Shown here: positions 9,413 to 16,812 of the stretch, in pieces
How the letters are laid out: every line of letters begins with the position of its first letter
Numbering within the stretch: position 1 is the first letter of the stretch
Source: Desertimonas flava
GTDB lineage: Bacteria; Actinomycetota; Acidimicrobiia; Acidimicrobiales; Ilumatobacteraceae
Assembly (NCBI RefSeq): GCF_003426815.1
Contig: NZ_QKYK01000039.1
Span: 1 to 46,919, forward strand
Reading direction: 5' to 3'
DNA: 46,919 bases
Made by a program: the position numbers and the translations under genes
The notes under the pieces: model-generated
The model's database searches: none
Seen by the model: the letters and a program-made list of their open reading frames with translations, nothing else
What the model was told of the DNA's origin: nothing

Positions 9413-10293
9413 GGCGCCGGCACCATGACGGGGATGCGCCGGGGCAGTACGGACAGCTCGAACTTCCGCGCCGGCGCCCGGTCACCGCCGTCGAGCTCCC
9501 AAGGCATCCGGCGGTCGAGCTCGATCCGCAGGCTCGCCGCCGACGTGGTCTCGACGAAGGGCGACGCGTCGATCCGACCGGCGATGGCGCGCGCCGCGAC
9601 GCGAGCCCAGTCGCGACGCCTCGCGGCGGTGACCACCCCCACCTCGAGGACGCCGTCGTCGAGCCGGGCCTCGGGGAAGACATCGATCCCCCCGATGATC
9701 CGCCCGACGTTGCCGACGAGCACACAGGCCGCCCGCCCGGTGAACCACGCGTCGCCGTCGACCTCGATCCTCATGCCCGCTCCCGCCGATGTCAGGTGGC
9801 GCGTCGCCGCGCGCACGTAGGAGAGCCGGCCGAACCGGGCCTTGCTTCCGTCGGCGACGTCGCGGATCATCAAGGCGTCGAATCCGGAGCCGGCCATCAC
9901 GGCGAACGCCTCGCCGTTGACGACACCGATGTCGATCGCTCGCGGCACGCCCGCGAGTGCGACGTCTGCGGCGCCGGCCAGGTCGCCGGGCACGCCCAGG
10001 GCCCGAGCCAGATGGTTGGCCGTGCCCGCGGGCATGATCGCCACCTCGGCCGCGGCGTCGTCGGCGACCAGCGTGTCGATGCACCGCCGGACGGTTCCGT
10101 CCCCGCCCCAAACGATGAGACGGTCGACGCCGTCGTCCACCAGCTTGCGCACCGCGGCCGGTGCCTTCTTGCTCTTGGGGACGAACGCCCACGACGCGTG
10201 GGGATGACCGGCATCGGCGAGCCGGCGACGCAGCTCGTCGGGCCCGCCGCCCAGGGACTTGCCCTCGTGCACCACCACACCGACAGTCGTCAT
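9409..10293 (-). CDS. Diacylglycerol/sphingosine kinase-like lipid kinase (YegS/DgkB type)
   Basis: A 294-residue soluble kinase of the DAGK catalytic family. The nucleotide-binding signature VWGGDGTVRR lies at 61-70, followed by the PAGTANHLARALG loop at 88-100 and the GSGFDA segment; the C-terminal half is the beta-sandwich lipid-binding part. It should phosphorylate diacylglycerol or a related lipid at the inner membrane face. The ATG at 10293 was chosen because a GGAGG ribosome site lies just upstream; the open frame continues further without support. It heads the operon lipid kinase, PAP2, DUF1206, PAP2. The 107-bp gap to pafC upstream makes independent transcription likely. Confidence 0.88.
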   Translation of the reverse strand: MTTVGVVVHEGKSLGGGPDELRRRLADAGHPHASWAFVPKSKKAPAAVRKLVDDGVDRLIVWGGDGTVRRCIDTLVADDAAAEVAIMPAGTANHLARALGVPGDLAGAADVALAGVPRAIDIGVVNGEAFAVMAGSGFDALMIRDVADGSKARFGRLSYVRAATRHLTSAGAGMRIEVDGDAWFTGRAACVLVGNVGRIIGGIDVFPEARLDDGVLEVGVVTAARRRDWARVAARAIAGRIDASPFVETTSAASLRIELDRRMPWELDGGDRAPARKFELSVLPRRIPVMVPAP

Positions 10294-10400
10294 CGTCTCG
10301 CCTCCATCGGTCCGGCTCGTACCCGGATCGGCGAGAGCCGAAACGGTCTCGATGAGGCGCCCGGCCGACCGAGCGCAGGTGCCGGCGCGGGACCGGTGGC

Positions 10401-11369
10401 CTACTGGTACTTGGCGAGGAGGCGGGTGGCCGCCTCGCGGGCGACGGATCGCCACTTCGCCGGTTCGAGCACCTCGGCGCCGGTGCCGACGCGGAGCAGC
10501 AATCGTTCCAGCCACACCTCGCTGAGCACGACGAACGTCGCGTCGACGGCACCGTCGCCGGCGTCGACCACCGACACGACCGGGTATTGCTCGACGGCCC
10601 AACGCGCGGCCGGCTGGAGGCGGATCGTCACCCTGGGCAGCGAGCCGTCGGCAGACCACGACACCGAGGTCGCCGGATGGTCGGCCGCGTCGGCGTCGAT
10701 CGGGTCGTCGACCTCACCGGTGTGCTCGATCGCCTCGACCCGGTCGACGCGGAACGTCCGGTACTCGCCCGACAGATGATCGTCGCCGGCCACGAACCAG
10801 TCCCCCCGTTCGTGGAAGACCCGGCGGGGCGTGAACTCGCGCTCGGTCACCTCGTCCCGGGATGCCGTGAAGTACCGCATCCGCAGTCGCTCGACCCGGC
10901 GGGTGGCCTCGACGAACTCGTCGACGAGCGGGGTCGGTGCCAACTCGACGACCAGCGCCGCACCGTCCTCCGGCTCACCCAGCACTGCCGCCAGCTTCGC
11001 CAGGCCACGCCCGAGGGGACTCCCCGGATCGGCCCCCGGGAGCTGCATCGCGGCCCGCCCGGACGTGAGGAGGGCGAACCCCTCGGGAGCGGTGAGGCGC
11101 AGCGGTTTGGTGAACAGCCGGGGAACACCGACGTAGACCATCTCGTCGTCGATGAACACGTCGATCATCTCGTCGACGAAGGGCGGCACCCCGCACATCG
11201 CCGCCAGTTCGAGCTCGGTCGCCACCTCCTCCGGGGGCATCTTGAACGTCCGGGCCACCTCGGCGAGCGGTACTTCCCGACGCTCCATCAACCATGGCAG
11301 CATGACGAGCAGCCGGCGGAGCCGCTGCTCGGCGCTCGCCGGCCCCCGCCGCTCGCGAGGCGCCGTCAC
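10401..11369 (-). CDS. pafC: WYL-domain regulator PafC
   Basis: A 322-residue protein matching PafC in layout: an N-terminal winged helix (RLRRLLVMLPWLMERREVPL to ELAAMCGVPPF), a middle part containing KPLRLTAPEGFALLTSGRAA, a WYL domain (MRYFTASRDE...REFTPRRVFHERGDWFVAGDD...RTFRVDRVEAIE) and a C-terminal WCX extension. In mycobacteria PafB and PafC form the activator of the LexA-independent DNA-damage response. The GTG at 11369 overlaps the pafB stop as GTGA, which fixes the start and shows coupling. Unlike the classic locus, no pafA, proteasome or tatAC gene is adjacent. Confidence 0.85.
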   Translation of the reverse strand: MTAPRERRGPASAEQRLRRLLVMLPWLMERREVPLAEVARTFKMPPEEVATELELAAMCGVPPFVDEMIDVFIDDEMVYVGVPRLFTKPLRLTAPEGFALLTSGRAAMQLPGADPGSPLGRGLAKLAAVLGEPEDGAALVVELAPTPLVDEFVEATRRVERLRMRYFTASRDEVTEREFTPRRVFHERGDWFVAGDDHLSGEYRTFRVDRVEAIEHTGEVDDPIDADAADHPATSVSWSADGSLPRVTIRLQPAARWAVEQYPVVSVVDAGDGAVDATFVVLSEVWLERLLLRVGTGAEVLEPAKWRSVAREAATRLLAKYQ

Positions 11370-12376
11370 CGCGCCGCCTTGCGACGCGTCCGCGGCGGCG
11401 TGGCCGCGATCGCCCGCAGGCGGTCGACGACCGCCGCACGTGCTGCGGGTGGGGACAGGACCTCGGCGTGGTCGGTGAGACCGAGCACCCACGATCCGAA
11501 CGCGTCGAGGTTGGCGCATGGGACGTCGACGACGATGTCGCCCCGCTTGTAGCGGCGCGTGACGCGGTCGGACCCGAGCTGCCGCTCCACGAGGACCGCC
11601 CGGTCGGCGGAGATGCGGACGCTGGCCGTCGTCGGCGCAGCTGCCGTCTCGTCTCCGGTCGCGCCCACGCCGAAGCGTTTCGCGTCGGCAGGAAAGGCAT
11701 CCCGAGGGTCGAAGCCGGCGGGTCGTTCGAACGCCCCGCCGTCGCCGACGATGGTGGCGTCGCCCTCGATCCGGTCGACGCGGTAGGTGCGCTGCTCGTC
11801 GTGGCCGTGATCACGGCCGAGCACGTACCAGAACCCGTTGCGCAGGAGGAGCCCGTACGGGTCGACCTCGCGTCGCCGCCCGTGGTAGCCGAACTGCACG
11901 ACCGCCCTCCGGGCCGCGGCATCGCGCAGCACGGGGAGGGCCGGGAGCTCCGGGACGCTCGCCGTGACGAGGGCGGCCGACTCGAACGCGTCGCCGCCGC
12001 CGAGCTTCCACAACGCCTCCTCCCCGGCGGTCATCGCCGACCCGCTCGTGGAGCGCACGGCGGCGAACGCCATCTGCAGGGCCCGGGTCTCGTCCGGCTC
12101 GAGATCGAGGTCGGCCAGCTCGTAGCGGGCGCGATCGATCCAGTACACGTACGTGCCGAAGCTGCCGTCGTCGCGATGCTCCGACTCGATCGGCACGCCG
12201 ATGTCGCGCAGCGCCGCCTTGTCCCGCTCGAACGCCGCGCGCAGGGCGTTACCGGTGGACGTGTACTGGCCTTCGAGCTCCGCCGCGATCTCGACCAGCG
12301 ACAGCGGTCGCGGTGTCTCGAGGAGCAGCGCCAACAGGTTCGTCAGCCGCTCGACGCGGTCGATCCGTTGGGCCAT
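11366..12376 (-). CDS. pafB: WYL-domain regulator PafB
   Basis: A 336-residue protein starting with a winged helix-turn-helix (RVERLTNLLALLLETPRPLS, then ALRAAFERDKAALRDIGVPIE), the typical PafB opening. The WYL domain follows (VVQFGYHGRRREVDPYGLLLRNGFWYVLGRD...RTYRVDRIEG), then a WCX extension. It pairs with PafC as a DNA-damage-responsive transcription activator; that role is established for mycobacterial homologues and inferred here. The ATG at 12376 lies seven bases after a TACGGT -10 element, so the mRNA is probably leaderless. The stop overlaps the pafC start by 4 bp. Confidence 0.87.
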   Translation of the reverse strand: MAQRIDRVERLTNLLALLLETPRPLSLVEIAAELEGQYTSTGNALRAAFERDKAALRDIGVPIESEHRDDGSFGTYVYWIDRARYELADLDLEPDETRALQMAFAAVRSTSGSAMTAGEEALWKLGGGDAFESAALVTASVPELPALPVLRDAAARRAVVQFGYHGRRREVDPYGLLLRNGFWYVLGRDHGHDEQRTYRVDRIEGDATIVGDGGAFERPAGFDPRDAFPADAKRFGVGATGDETAAAPTTASVRISADRAVLVERQLGSDRVTRRYKRGDIVVDVPCANLDAFGSWVLGLTDHAEVLSPPAARAAVVDRLRAIAATPPRTRRKAAR

Positions 12377-12383
12377 GGTCGCG

Positions 12384-12389
12384 ACCGTA
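12384..12389 (-). promoter_or_regulatory. Leaderless -10 element TACGGT for pafB
   Basis: On the minus strand TACGGT is followed by seven bases and ATG at 12376. It gives pafBC its own promoter in the 76-bp gap after the B12-protein gene. Confidence 0.55.
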
Positions 12390-12452
12390 CAGGAGGGCGA
12401 CGCCAACCCGATGGCTGACGGGAGCGCGCCGATGGATGCGACGAGTCGCTGG

Positions 12453-12938
12453 TCAGGAGCGCGAGGCCACTGCGTCGCGGATCGCCTGGACGACCGCCTC
12501 GGAGCTGGCGCCCGGCGTCAGCACGCCGGCGACGCCGAGCGCCTTGAGCTCGGCCACGTCGGTGTCGGGGACGATGCCGCCGACGACGACGGGGATGTCG
12601 GCGCCGCGTTCGCGCACCTTGGCCACGACCGCTGGAGCGAGCGTCATGTGGGCGCCCGACAGCATCGACAGCCCGATGACGTCGGCGTCCTCGTCGACGG
12701 CGGCGGCGGCGACCGTGTCGGGCGTCTGGAACAACCCGGTGTAGATGACCTCGAAGCCGGCATCGCGCAGGATGCGAGCGACGACCTTCACGCCGCGGTC
12801 GTGGCCGTCGAGGCCGACCTTGGCGACGAGGACACGCGGTGCTGGCGACTCAGTCGACACCGTCGACTCAGCGGGCACCGTCGACACCGTCGACTCAGCG
12901 GGCACCGTCGACACCGTCGACTCAGCGGGCATAGTCAT
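12453..12938 (-). CDS. Stand-alone cobalamin (B12)-binding protein, mutase C-terminal type
   Basis: A 161-residue protein equal to the B12 domain of methylmalonyl-CoA-type mutases. The base-off/His-on motif DGHDRG is in [20 protein letters not shown], followed by [11 protein letters not shown] and VVVGGIVP typical of the fold. It should bind adenosylcobalamin and serve a separate mutase large subunit, which is not in the window. The N-terminal ~30 residues are a repeat of PAESTVSTV (three near-copies) before the domain, probably a disordered linker. Two in-frame starts exist, 12938 and 12932. Either overlaps the end of the acyl-CoA dehydrogenase gene (17 or 11 bp), so translation is coupled. 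Confidence 0.85.
   Translation of the reverse strand: MTMPAESTVSTVPAESTVSTVPAESTVSTESPAPRVLVAKVGLDGHDRGVKVVARILRDAGFEVIYTGLFQTPDTVAAAAVDEDADVIGLSMLSGAHMTLAPAVVAKVRERGADIPVVVGGIVPDTDVAELKALGVAGVLTPGASSEAVVQAIRDAVASRS
12851..12932. repeat. 27-bp tandem repeat encoding PAESTVSTV
   Basis: Two full copies (12862-12888 and 12889-12915) of a 27-bp unit, flanked by partial copies. Each unit has two GTCGAC hexamers. The length is a multiple of three, so copy-number change keeps the B12 protein in frame. Confidence 0.85.
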
Positions 12939-13824
12939 AGAAACCCCTCCCGGTCTTGCGGCCCAGCAGTCCCGCCTCGACCATGCGCGAGAGCAAGGGC
13001 GGCGGGGCGTAGAGCGGCTCTTTGAACTCCTCGTAGAGGCTCTCGGCGACGGCGAGCGTCGTGTCGAGGCCGATGAGATCGGTGAGGTGCAGCGGGCCCA
13101 TCGGGTGGTTGCAGCCCTCGACCATGCCGATGTCGATGTCGTCGGCGGTCGCAAAGCCCGACTCCATCATGCGGATCGCCGAGAGGAGGTACGGGATCAG
13201 CAGGGCGTTGACCACGAAGCCGGCTCGATCCTGGCTGCGGATGACCTTCTTGCCGAGCGTGCCGGTGGCGAAGTCCATCGCCGTCGACACGGTTGCCGGC
13301 GAGGTCATCAGGCTGGTGACGAGCTCGACGAGGCGCAGCACCGGGACCGGGTTGAAGAAGTGGATGCCGATCACCTGCTCGGGCCGCGCCGTGGCGATGC
13401 CGAGCTTCATGATCGGGATCGAGCTGGTGTTGCTCGCCAGCACGGCGTTGTCGTCGTTGACGACCTTGTCGAGCTGGCGGAAGATGTCGACCTTGGTGTC
13501 CTCGTCCTCGACGACCGCCTCGACCACGAGCTGACGGTCGGCCAGGTCGTCGATGTCGGTCGTGAACGTCACGGCGGCGAGGGCGGCGTCGCGGGCGTCT
13601 TCGCCGAGCTTGCCGGCGGTGACGCCGCGGTCGAGGGACTTGACGAGCCGACTGCGGCCCGCCTCGGCGGCGGCGGCGTCCACTTCCCGAACGATCGTGT
13701 CGATACCGGCCCGGGCGCACACCTCGGCGATTCCCGATCCCATCAGGCCGGCTCCGACCACGCCGACCCGCTCGATCGTGGCTCGATCCACGGAGCGAAC
13801 AACATCTCCAGCTACGTCTGTCAC
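12922..13824 (-). CDS. 3-hydroxybutyryl-CoA (3-hydroxyacyl-CoA) dehydrogenase
   Basis: A 300-residue NAD-dependent dehydrogenase that interconverts 3-hydroxyacyl-CoA and 3-oxoacyl-CoA. The Rossmann motif is GAGLMGSG at 24-31. The substrate/catalytic segment is ASNTSSIPI (130-138) and [15 protein letters not shown] with catalytic His155. The C-terminal helical domain has the typical [16 protein letters not shown] and ends GRGFYDYAR. It has the length of Hbd/FadB2-type proteins without a hydratase domain. The GTG at 13824 sits seven bases after a TACGCT -10. The gene overlaps the B12 protein, suggesting a shared role in acyl-CoA metabolism such as butyryl/ethylmalonyl-CoA routes (inference). 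Confidence 0.9.
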   Translation of the reverse strand: MTDVAGDVVRSVDRATIERVGVVGAGLMGSGIAEVCARAGIDTIVREVDAAAAEAGRSRLVKSLDRGVTAGKLGEDARDAALAAVTFTTDIDDLADRQLVVEAVVEDEDTKVDIFRQLDKVVNDDNAVLASNTSSIPIMKLGIATARPEQVIGIHFFNPVPVLRLVELVTSLMTSPATVSTAMDFATGTLGKKVIRSQDRAGFVVNALLIPYLLSAIRMMESGFATADDIDIGMVEGCNHPMGPLHLTDLIGLDTTLAVAESLYEEFKEPLYAPPPLLSRMVEAGLLGRKTGRGFYDYAR

Positions 13825-13831
13825 GCCCGTC

Positions 13832-13837
13832 AGCGTA
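13832..13837 (-). promoter_or_regulatory. Leaderless -10 element TACGCT for the hydroxyacyl-CoA dehydrogenase
   Basis: On the minus strand TACGCT, then seven bases, then GTG at 13824. It supports this GTG as the start. Confidence 0.55.
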
Positions 13838-13842
13838 CTTGG

Positions 13843-13854
13843 TTGGACGTCCAA
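13843..13854. promoter_or_regulatory. 12-bp palindrome TTGGACGTCCAA, candidate operator
   Basis: A perfect palindrome five bases upstream of the dehydrogenase -10 element, in the 109-bp gap between two divergent genes. The position fits a repressor site; no regulator gene is adjacent. Confidence 0.5.
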
Positions 13855-13933
13855 GCATTCTGTGCGGGACGCCCCACCCAGCCTCGTTCCCGGGCGGACC
13901 GACCTGTGTCTCCGGCGCGGCCAGACTTCCGGT

Positions 13934-15430
13934 GTGACTCCGATCTCCCGCCGCGACGCCCTCGGTCTCGGCGCCGCCGCCCTCGCCGCCTTCCCGCTCG
14001 CCCGCGCCGCCGACCGTCGTCGACCGGGCTCGGCTCCATCGACCGACGACCCATTCGTGCTCGGGGTGTGCTCGGGTGATCCCGACGCCACGTCGGTGGT
14101 GCTGTGGACCCGCCTCGCCGGACCCGGAGGCGCTCTCCTCGAGGCCGGCGACGTGCCCGTGACCTGGGAGCTCTCGGAGGACGAAGGGTTCACGTCGGTC
14201 GTCGCCGGCGGCACGGTCGACGCCCTCGCCCGCGAGGGCCACGCCGTCCACGCCGTCGTCGACCTGTCCGCACCGGCATGGTTCCGCTTCACGACGGGCG
14301 GATGGACATCGCCGATCGGGCGGACGGCCCCGGCGCCGCGTGACGCCGACACGCTCACGGTGGCCGCAGCGAGCTGCCAGAACTTCGAAGTCGGCTATTA
14401 CGCGGCCCACCGCGACATCGCCGAGTGGCAGCCCGACCTCGTCGTCTTCCTGGGTGACTTCATCTACGAATACGCGGCCAACCCGGTCGGCGACCACGTG
14501 CTGCGCAGCCACCACGGGCCGGAGGTACGCACGATCGACGACTACCGCATCCGCTACGGCCAATACCTCGGCGACCGCCACCTCGCGGCGTCGCGCGCCG
14601 CGGCACCCTGGTTGGCGATCTGGGACGACCACGAGGTGGAGAACAACCATGCCCGGCTCGTCCCCGAGGACCCCGCCGACGTCGACGGGTTCGCCGAGCG
14701 GCGTCTCGCCGCTTACCAGGCATGGTGGGAACACATGCCGGTTCGCATGGCCCGGCCAACCAGCGCCGACTTCACCATCTACCGCCGCGTCGAGTGGAGC
14801 TCACTCGCCACCTTCTTCCTGCTCGACGGGCGGCAGTACCGCAGCGACCAGGCGTGCGGCGACGTGACGCTGAACTTCGACCCGCCGTGCGCCGACGCCC
14901 TCGTCGACGATCGCACGATGCTCGGCTCCGAGCAGGAAGTCTGGCTCGCCGGCGGACTGGCCGACGTCTCGGCGCGCTGGGCCGTGATCGCCCAGCAGAC
15001 CGTCGTCTCCGACATGCGCCTGGAGAACGGGGCGATCATCAACTACGACCAGTGGGACGGGTACGCGCCAGCCCGCGATCGACTGTTGCTGGCCGCCGCC
15101 CAGCCCGAGCGCACGATCGTGCTCACCGGCGACATCCACTTGGCGGCGGCGGCCCGCCTCCCCGGCGTCGGCGCCGAGTTCGTCTCGACCGGCGTCAGCT
15201 CCCGGTCACCCGTCGACCAGGCGGCGGCCGATGCGCTGACGAGCCTGTTCCCGGACGTCGTCGGCGTCGAGGCCGACCACCGCGGCTACGTGCGCCACAC
15301 CGTGACGAACGACGCCTGGACCGCAGAGTTCCGGACGGTCGACGATGCCACCGATCCTGACTCCGCCGTCTCGACCTGGAAGACGTTCACCGTCGACGCA
15401 AACGTCCGCGACGTCGTCGTCGAAGCCTGA
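13934..15430 (+). CDS. phoD: Tat-exported alkaline phosphatase D (PhoD) family protein
   Basis: A 498-residue secreted phosphatase/phosphodiesterase. The twin-arginine signal is ISRRDALGLGAAALAAFPLA with likely cleavage after ARA near residue 26, so the protein folds with its metals before export. The mature part begins DPFVLGVCSGDPDATSVVLWTRL, an N-terminal beta domain. Metal motifs follow: SCQNFEVGYY, FLGDFIYEY, WDDHEVENN and LTGDIHLAAAARL. It should release phosphate from extracellular organic phosphates. The GTG at 13934 was chosen because it lies just before the Tat motif; the open frame further upstream is antisense to the dehydrogenase gene. It is divergent from that gene and convergent with the NmrA-like gene. 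Confidence 0.85.
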   Translation: MTPISRRDALGLGAAALAAFPLARAADRRRPGSAPSTDDPFVLGVCSGDPDATSVVLWTRLAGPGGALLEAGDVPVTWELSEDEGFTSVVAGGTVDALAREGHAVHAVVDLSAPAWFRFTTGGWTSPIGRTAPAPRDADTLTVAAASCQNFEVGYYAAHRDIAEWQPDLVVFLGDFIYEYAANPVGDHVLRSHHGPEVRTIDDYRIRYGQYLGDRHLAASRAAAPWLAIWDDHEVENNHARLVPEDPADVDGFAERRLAAYQAWWEHMPVRMARPTSADFTIYRRVEWSSLATFFLLDGRQYRSDQACGDVTLNFDPPCADALVDDRTMLGSEQEVWLAGGLADVSARWAVIAQQTVVSDMRLENGAIINYDQWDGYAPARDRLLLAAAQPERTIVLTGDIHLAAAARLPGVGAEFVSTGVSSRSPVDQAAADALTSLFPDVVGVEADHRGYVRHTVTNDAWTAEFRTVDDATDPDSAVSTWKTFTVDANVRDVVVEA

Positions 15431-15451
15431 CGAACGGCGCAATGAGGAGAA

Positions 15452-16210
15452 TCAGACGGTTGCCGGGGTGAGCGAGGCGAGCCAGTCGTCGAACGTCGTC
15501 GGCCCGAGCTCGGCGTCGGGACCGGCGATGAGGACCTCGCCCGACATCGACACGTCGAACACGGCGTCGGTCCACGAGGCGACGAGCCGAACCTCGCGCC
15601 CTCGCGCCGCCAGCGTGCGGCGGGCCATGTCGACCATGTCGTGCGTGTCGGGACCGGCGATGTCCCGGTGGCGGCCCTGCGGGGCACCGGTGGCGACCCG
15701 AGCGAGGATCGCCGCGACGTCGGCGGGAGCGATCGGCTGGAGGAGCAAGGGAGCGATCCGCGCCACCTCGTCGCGCTCGGTCCATCCGACGACCATCTCG
15801 GGGAAGTCGTGGAACTGGGTGGCCGGCACGATCGTCCACGGAATCGGCCCGCTCGCCACGGTCGCTTCCTGGGCGCGCTTGCCGGCGTAGTGGCCGTTGC
15901 CGGCCACCCGATCGATGTTGGTGATCGAGAGCGCGACGTGATGGCCGACGCCGGCGCGCTGCTCGGCGGCGAGCAAGTTCTGCGTCGCGGTCGTGAAGAA
16001 GGCGACGGTGTCCGCCTCAGCGGTGGCAGTGGTGCTGGAGGCGTCGATGACGGCATCGACACCGACGAGCGCGGCGTCGAGCCCGGCACCGCTGATCACG
16101 TCGACTCCATCGGTCCGGCTGATGCGGACCGCTTCATGGCCATCTCGCTCGAGGGCGGCGACGGTGAGGGATCCGATGCGCCCGGTGGCGCCGACGACGG
16201 CAACTCGCAT
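15452..16210 (-). CDS. NmrA/SDR-like NAD(P)-binding protein
   Basis: A 252-residue atypical short-chain dehydrogenase of the NmrA/NAD(P)H-binding type. The dinucleotide motif VVGATGRIG is at the extreme N-terminus. No Tyr-x3-Lys pair is at the usual place, but HYAGKRAQE (about residue 120) carries a possible Y and K. It may be an isomerase, a reductase or a redox sensor. The ATG at 16210 is preceded by an AGGAG ribosome site; the upstream open frame runs into the operator. It is divergent from an Rrf2 regulator with an inverted repeat between them, so it is probably that regulator's target. Confidence 0.8.
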   Translation of the reverse strand: MRVAVVGATGRIGSLTVAALERDGHEAVRISRTDGVDVISGAGLDAALVGVDAVIDASSTTATAEADTVAFFTTATQNLLAAEQRAGVGHHVALSITNIDRVAGNGHYAGKRAQEATVASGPIPWTIVPATQFHDFPEMVVGWTERDEVARIAPLLLQPIAPADVAAILARVATGAPQGRHRDIAGPDTHDMVDMARRTLAARGREVRLVASWTDAVFDVSMSGEVLIAGPDAELGPTTFDDWLASLTPATV

Positions 16211-16256
16211 GGTGATGCTCCTGGTGTGGGGTTCGTACGTGATGACGTCGACCACC

Positions 16257-16285
16257 ATATTACGGATATCTCACATCCGCAATAT
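16257..16285. promoter_or_regulatory. Inverted-repeat operator between NmrA-like and Rrf2 genes
   Basis: Arms ATATTACGGAT (16257-16267) and ATCCGCAATAT (16275-16285) match at 10 of 11 positions around a 7-bp spacer. It is the most AT-rich stretch nearby and lies upstream of the Rrf2 -10 at 16309. It is likely the binding site of the Rrf2 protein. Confidence 0.75.
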
Positions 16286-16308
16286 CCGAGACAGCGCCCC
16301 TCGCCGAG

Positions 16309-16314
16309 TAGCCT
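16309..16314 (+). promoter_or_regulatory. Leaderless -10 element TAGCCT for the Rrf2 gene
   Basis: TAGCCT, six bases, then ATG at 16321. Confidence 0.5.
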
Positions 16315-16320
16315 CGGGGC

Positions 16321-16794
16321 ATGAAGCTGCCGGAGACGACCGAGTGGGTCCTGCACTGCGCCACGGCCCTCGCCCAGCTTCCCGACGGCCAGACGGTCAG
16401 CACCGGCCAGCTCGCCGAGCACTTCGGCATCGCGGCGCCATATCTGGCGAAGCAGCTCGCGCAACTCGTGCGCCATGGCGTGCTCACCGCGACCACCGGG
16501 CCGCGTGGCGGATTCCGTCTCGCCCGCGCCCCCGGCGACATCTCGATCCTCGAGGTCGTCGAGGCCGTCGACGGCGGGACCGACCCGTACATCTGCCGCG
16601 AGATCCGCCAGCAGGGCCGCGGCGCATCGACGCCCGACGCGTGTACGGAGCCGTGCCAGCTCGTCATCATCATGGGGCGGGCCCATGAGGCGTGGCGTGA
16701 GAGCCTGCGCGCCACCACCCTTGCCGATGTCGTCGAGTCCCTCCCTCCGGAGGTCCCGTTCAACACGCGCCGCCTGCTCATCCGCCCCGGTTGA
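16321..16794 (+). CDS. Rrf2 family transcriptional regulator with three C-terminal cysteines
   Basis: A 157-residue Rrf2 protein. The winged helix covers about residues 1-75: TGQLAEHFGIAAPYLAKQLAQLVRHGVLTA as recognition region and TGPRGGFRLAR as wing. C92, C108 and C112 lie in the segment where IscR and NsrR bind an iron-sulfur cluster, but the spacing (15 then 3 residues between) differs from the classic pattern; a thiol or Fe-S sensor of redox or nitric oxide stress is plausible. It is divergent from the NmrA-like gene with an inverted repeat between. The acyl-CoA synthetase gene follows after 18 bp in the same direction but has its own start signal. Confidence 0.88.
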   Translation: MKLPETTEWVLHCATALAQLPDGQTVSTGQLAEHFGIAAPYLAKQLAQLVRHGVLTATTGPRGGFRLARAPGDISILEVVEAVDGGTDPYICREIRQQGRGASTPDACTEPCQLVIIMGRAHEAWRESLRATTLADVVESLPPEVPFNTRRLLIRPG

Positions 16795-16812
16795 GCGCGC
16801 GACGATTGGGCC

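Noticed and set aside
9190-10779. 529-codon plus-strand open frame over the PAP2 and lipid-kinase genes
   Set aside because: Arg-rich shadow; the minus strand holds the recognised GGDGTV kinase and PAP2 motifs with coupled starts.
12851-12932. Possible CRISPR-like array
   Set aside because: Repeats are directly abutting 27-bp copies with no unique spacers, and they are in frame within a coding gene.
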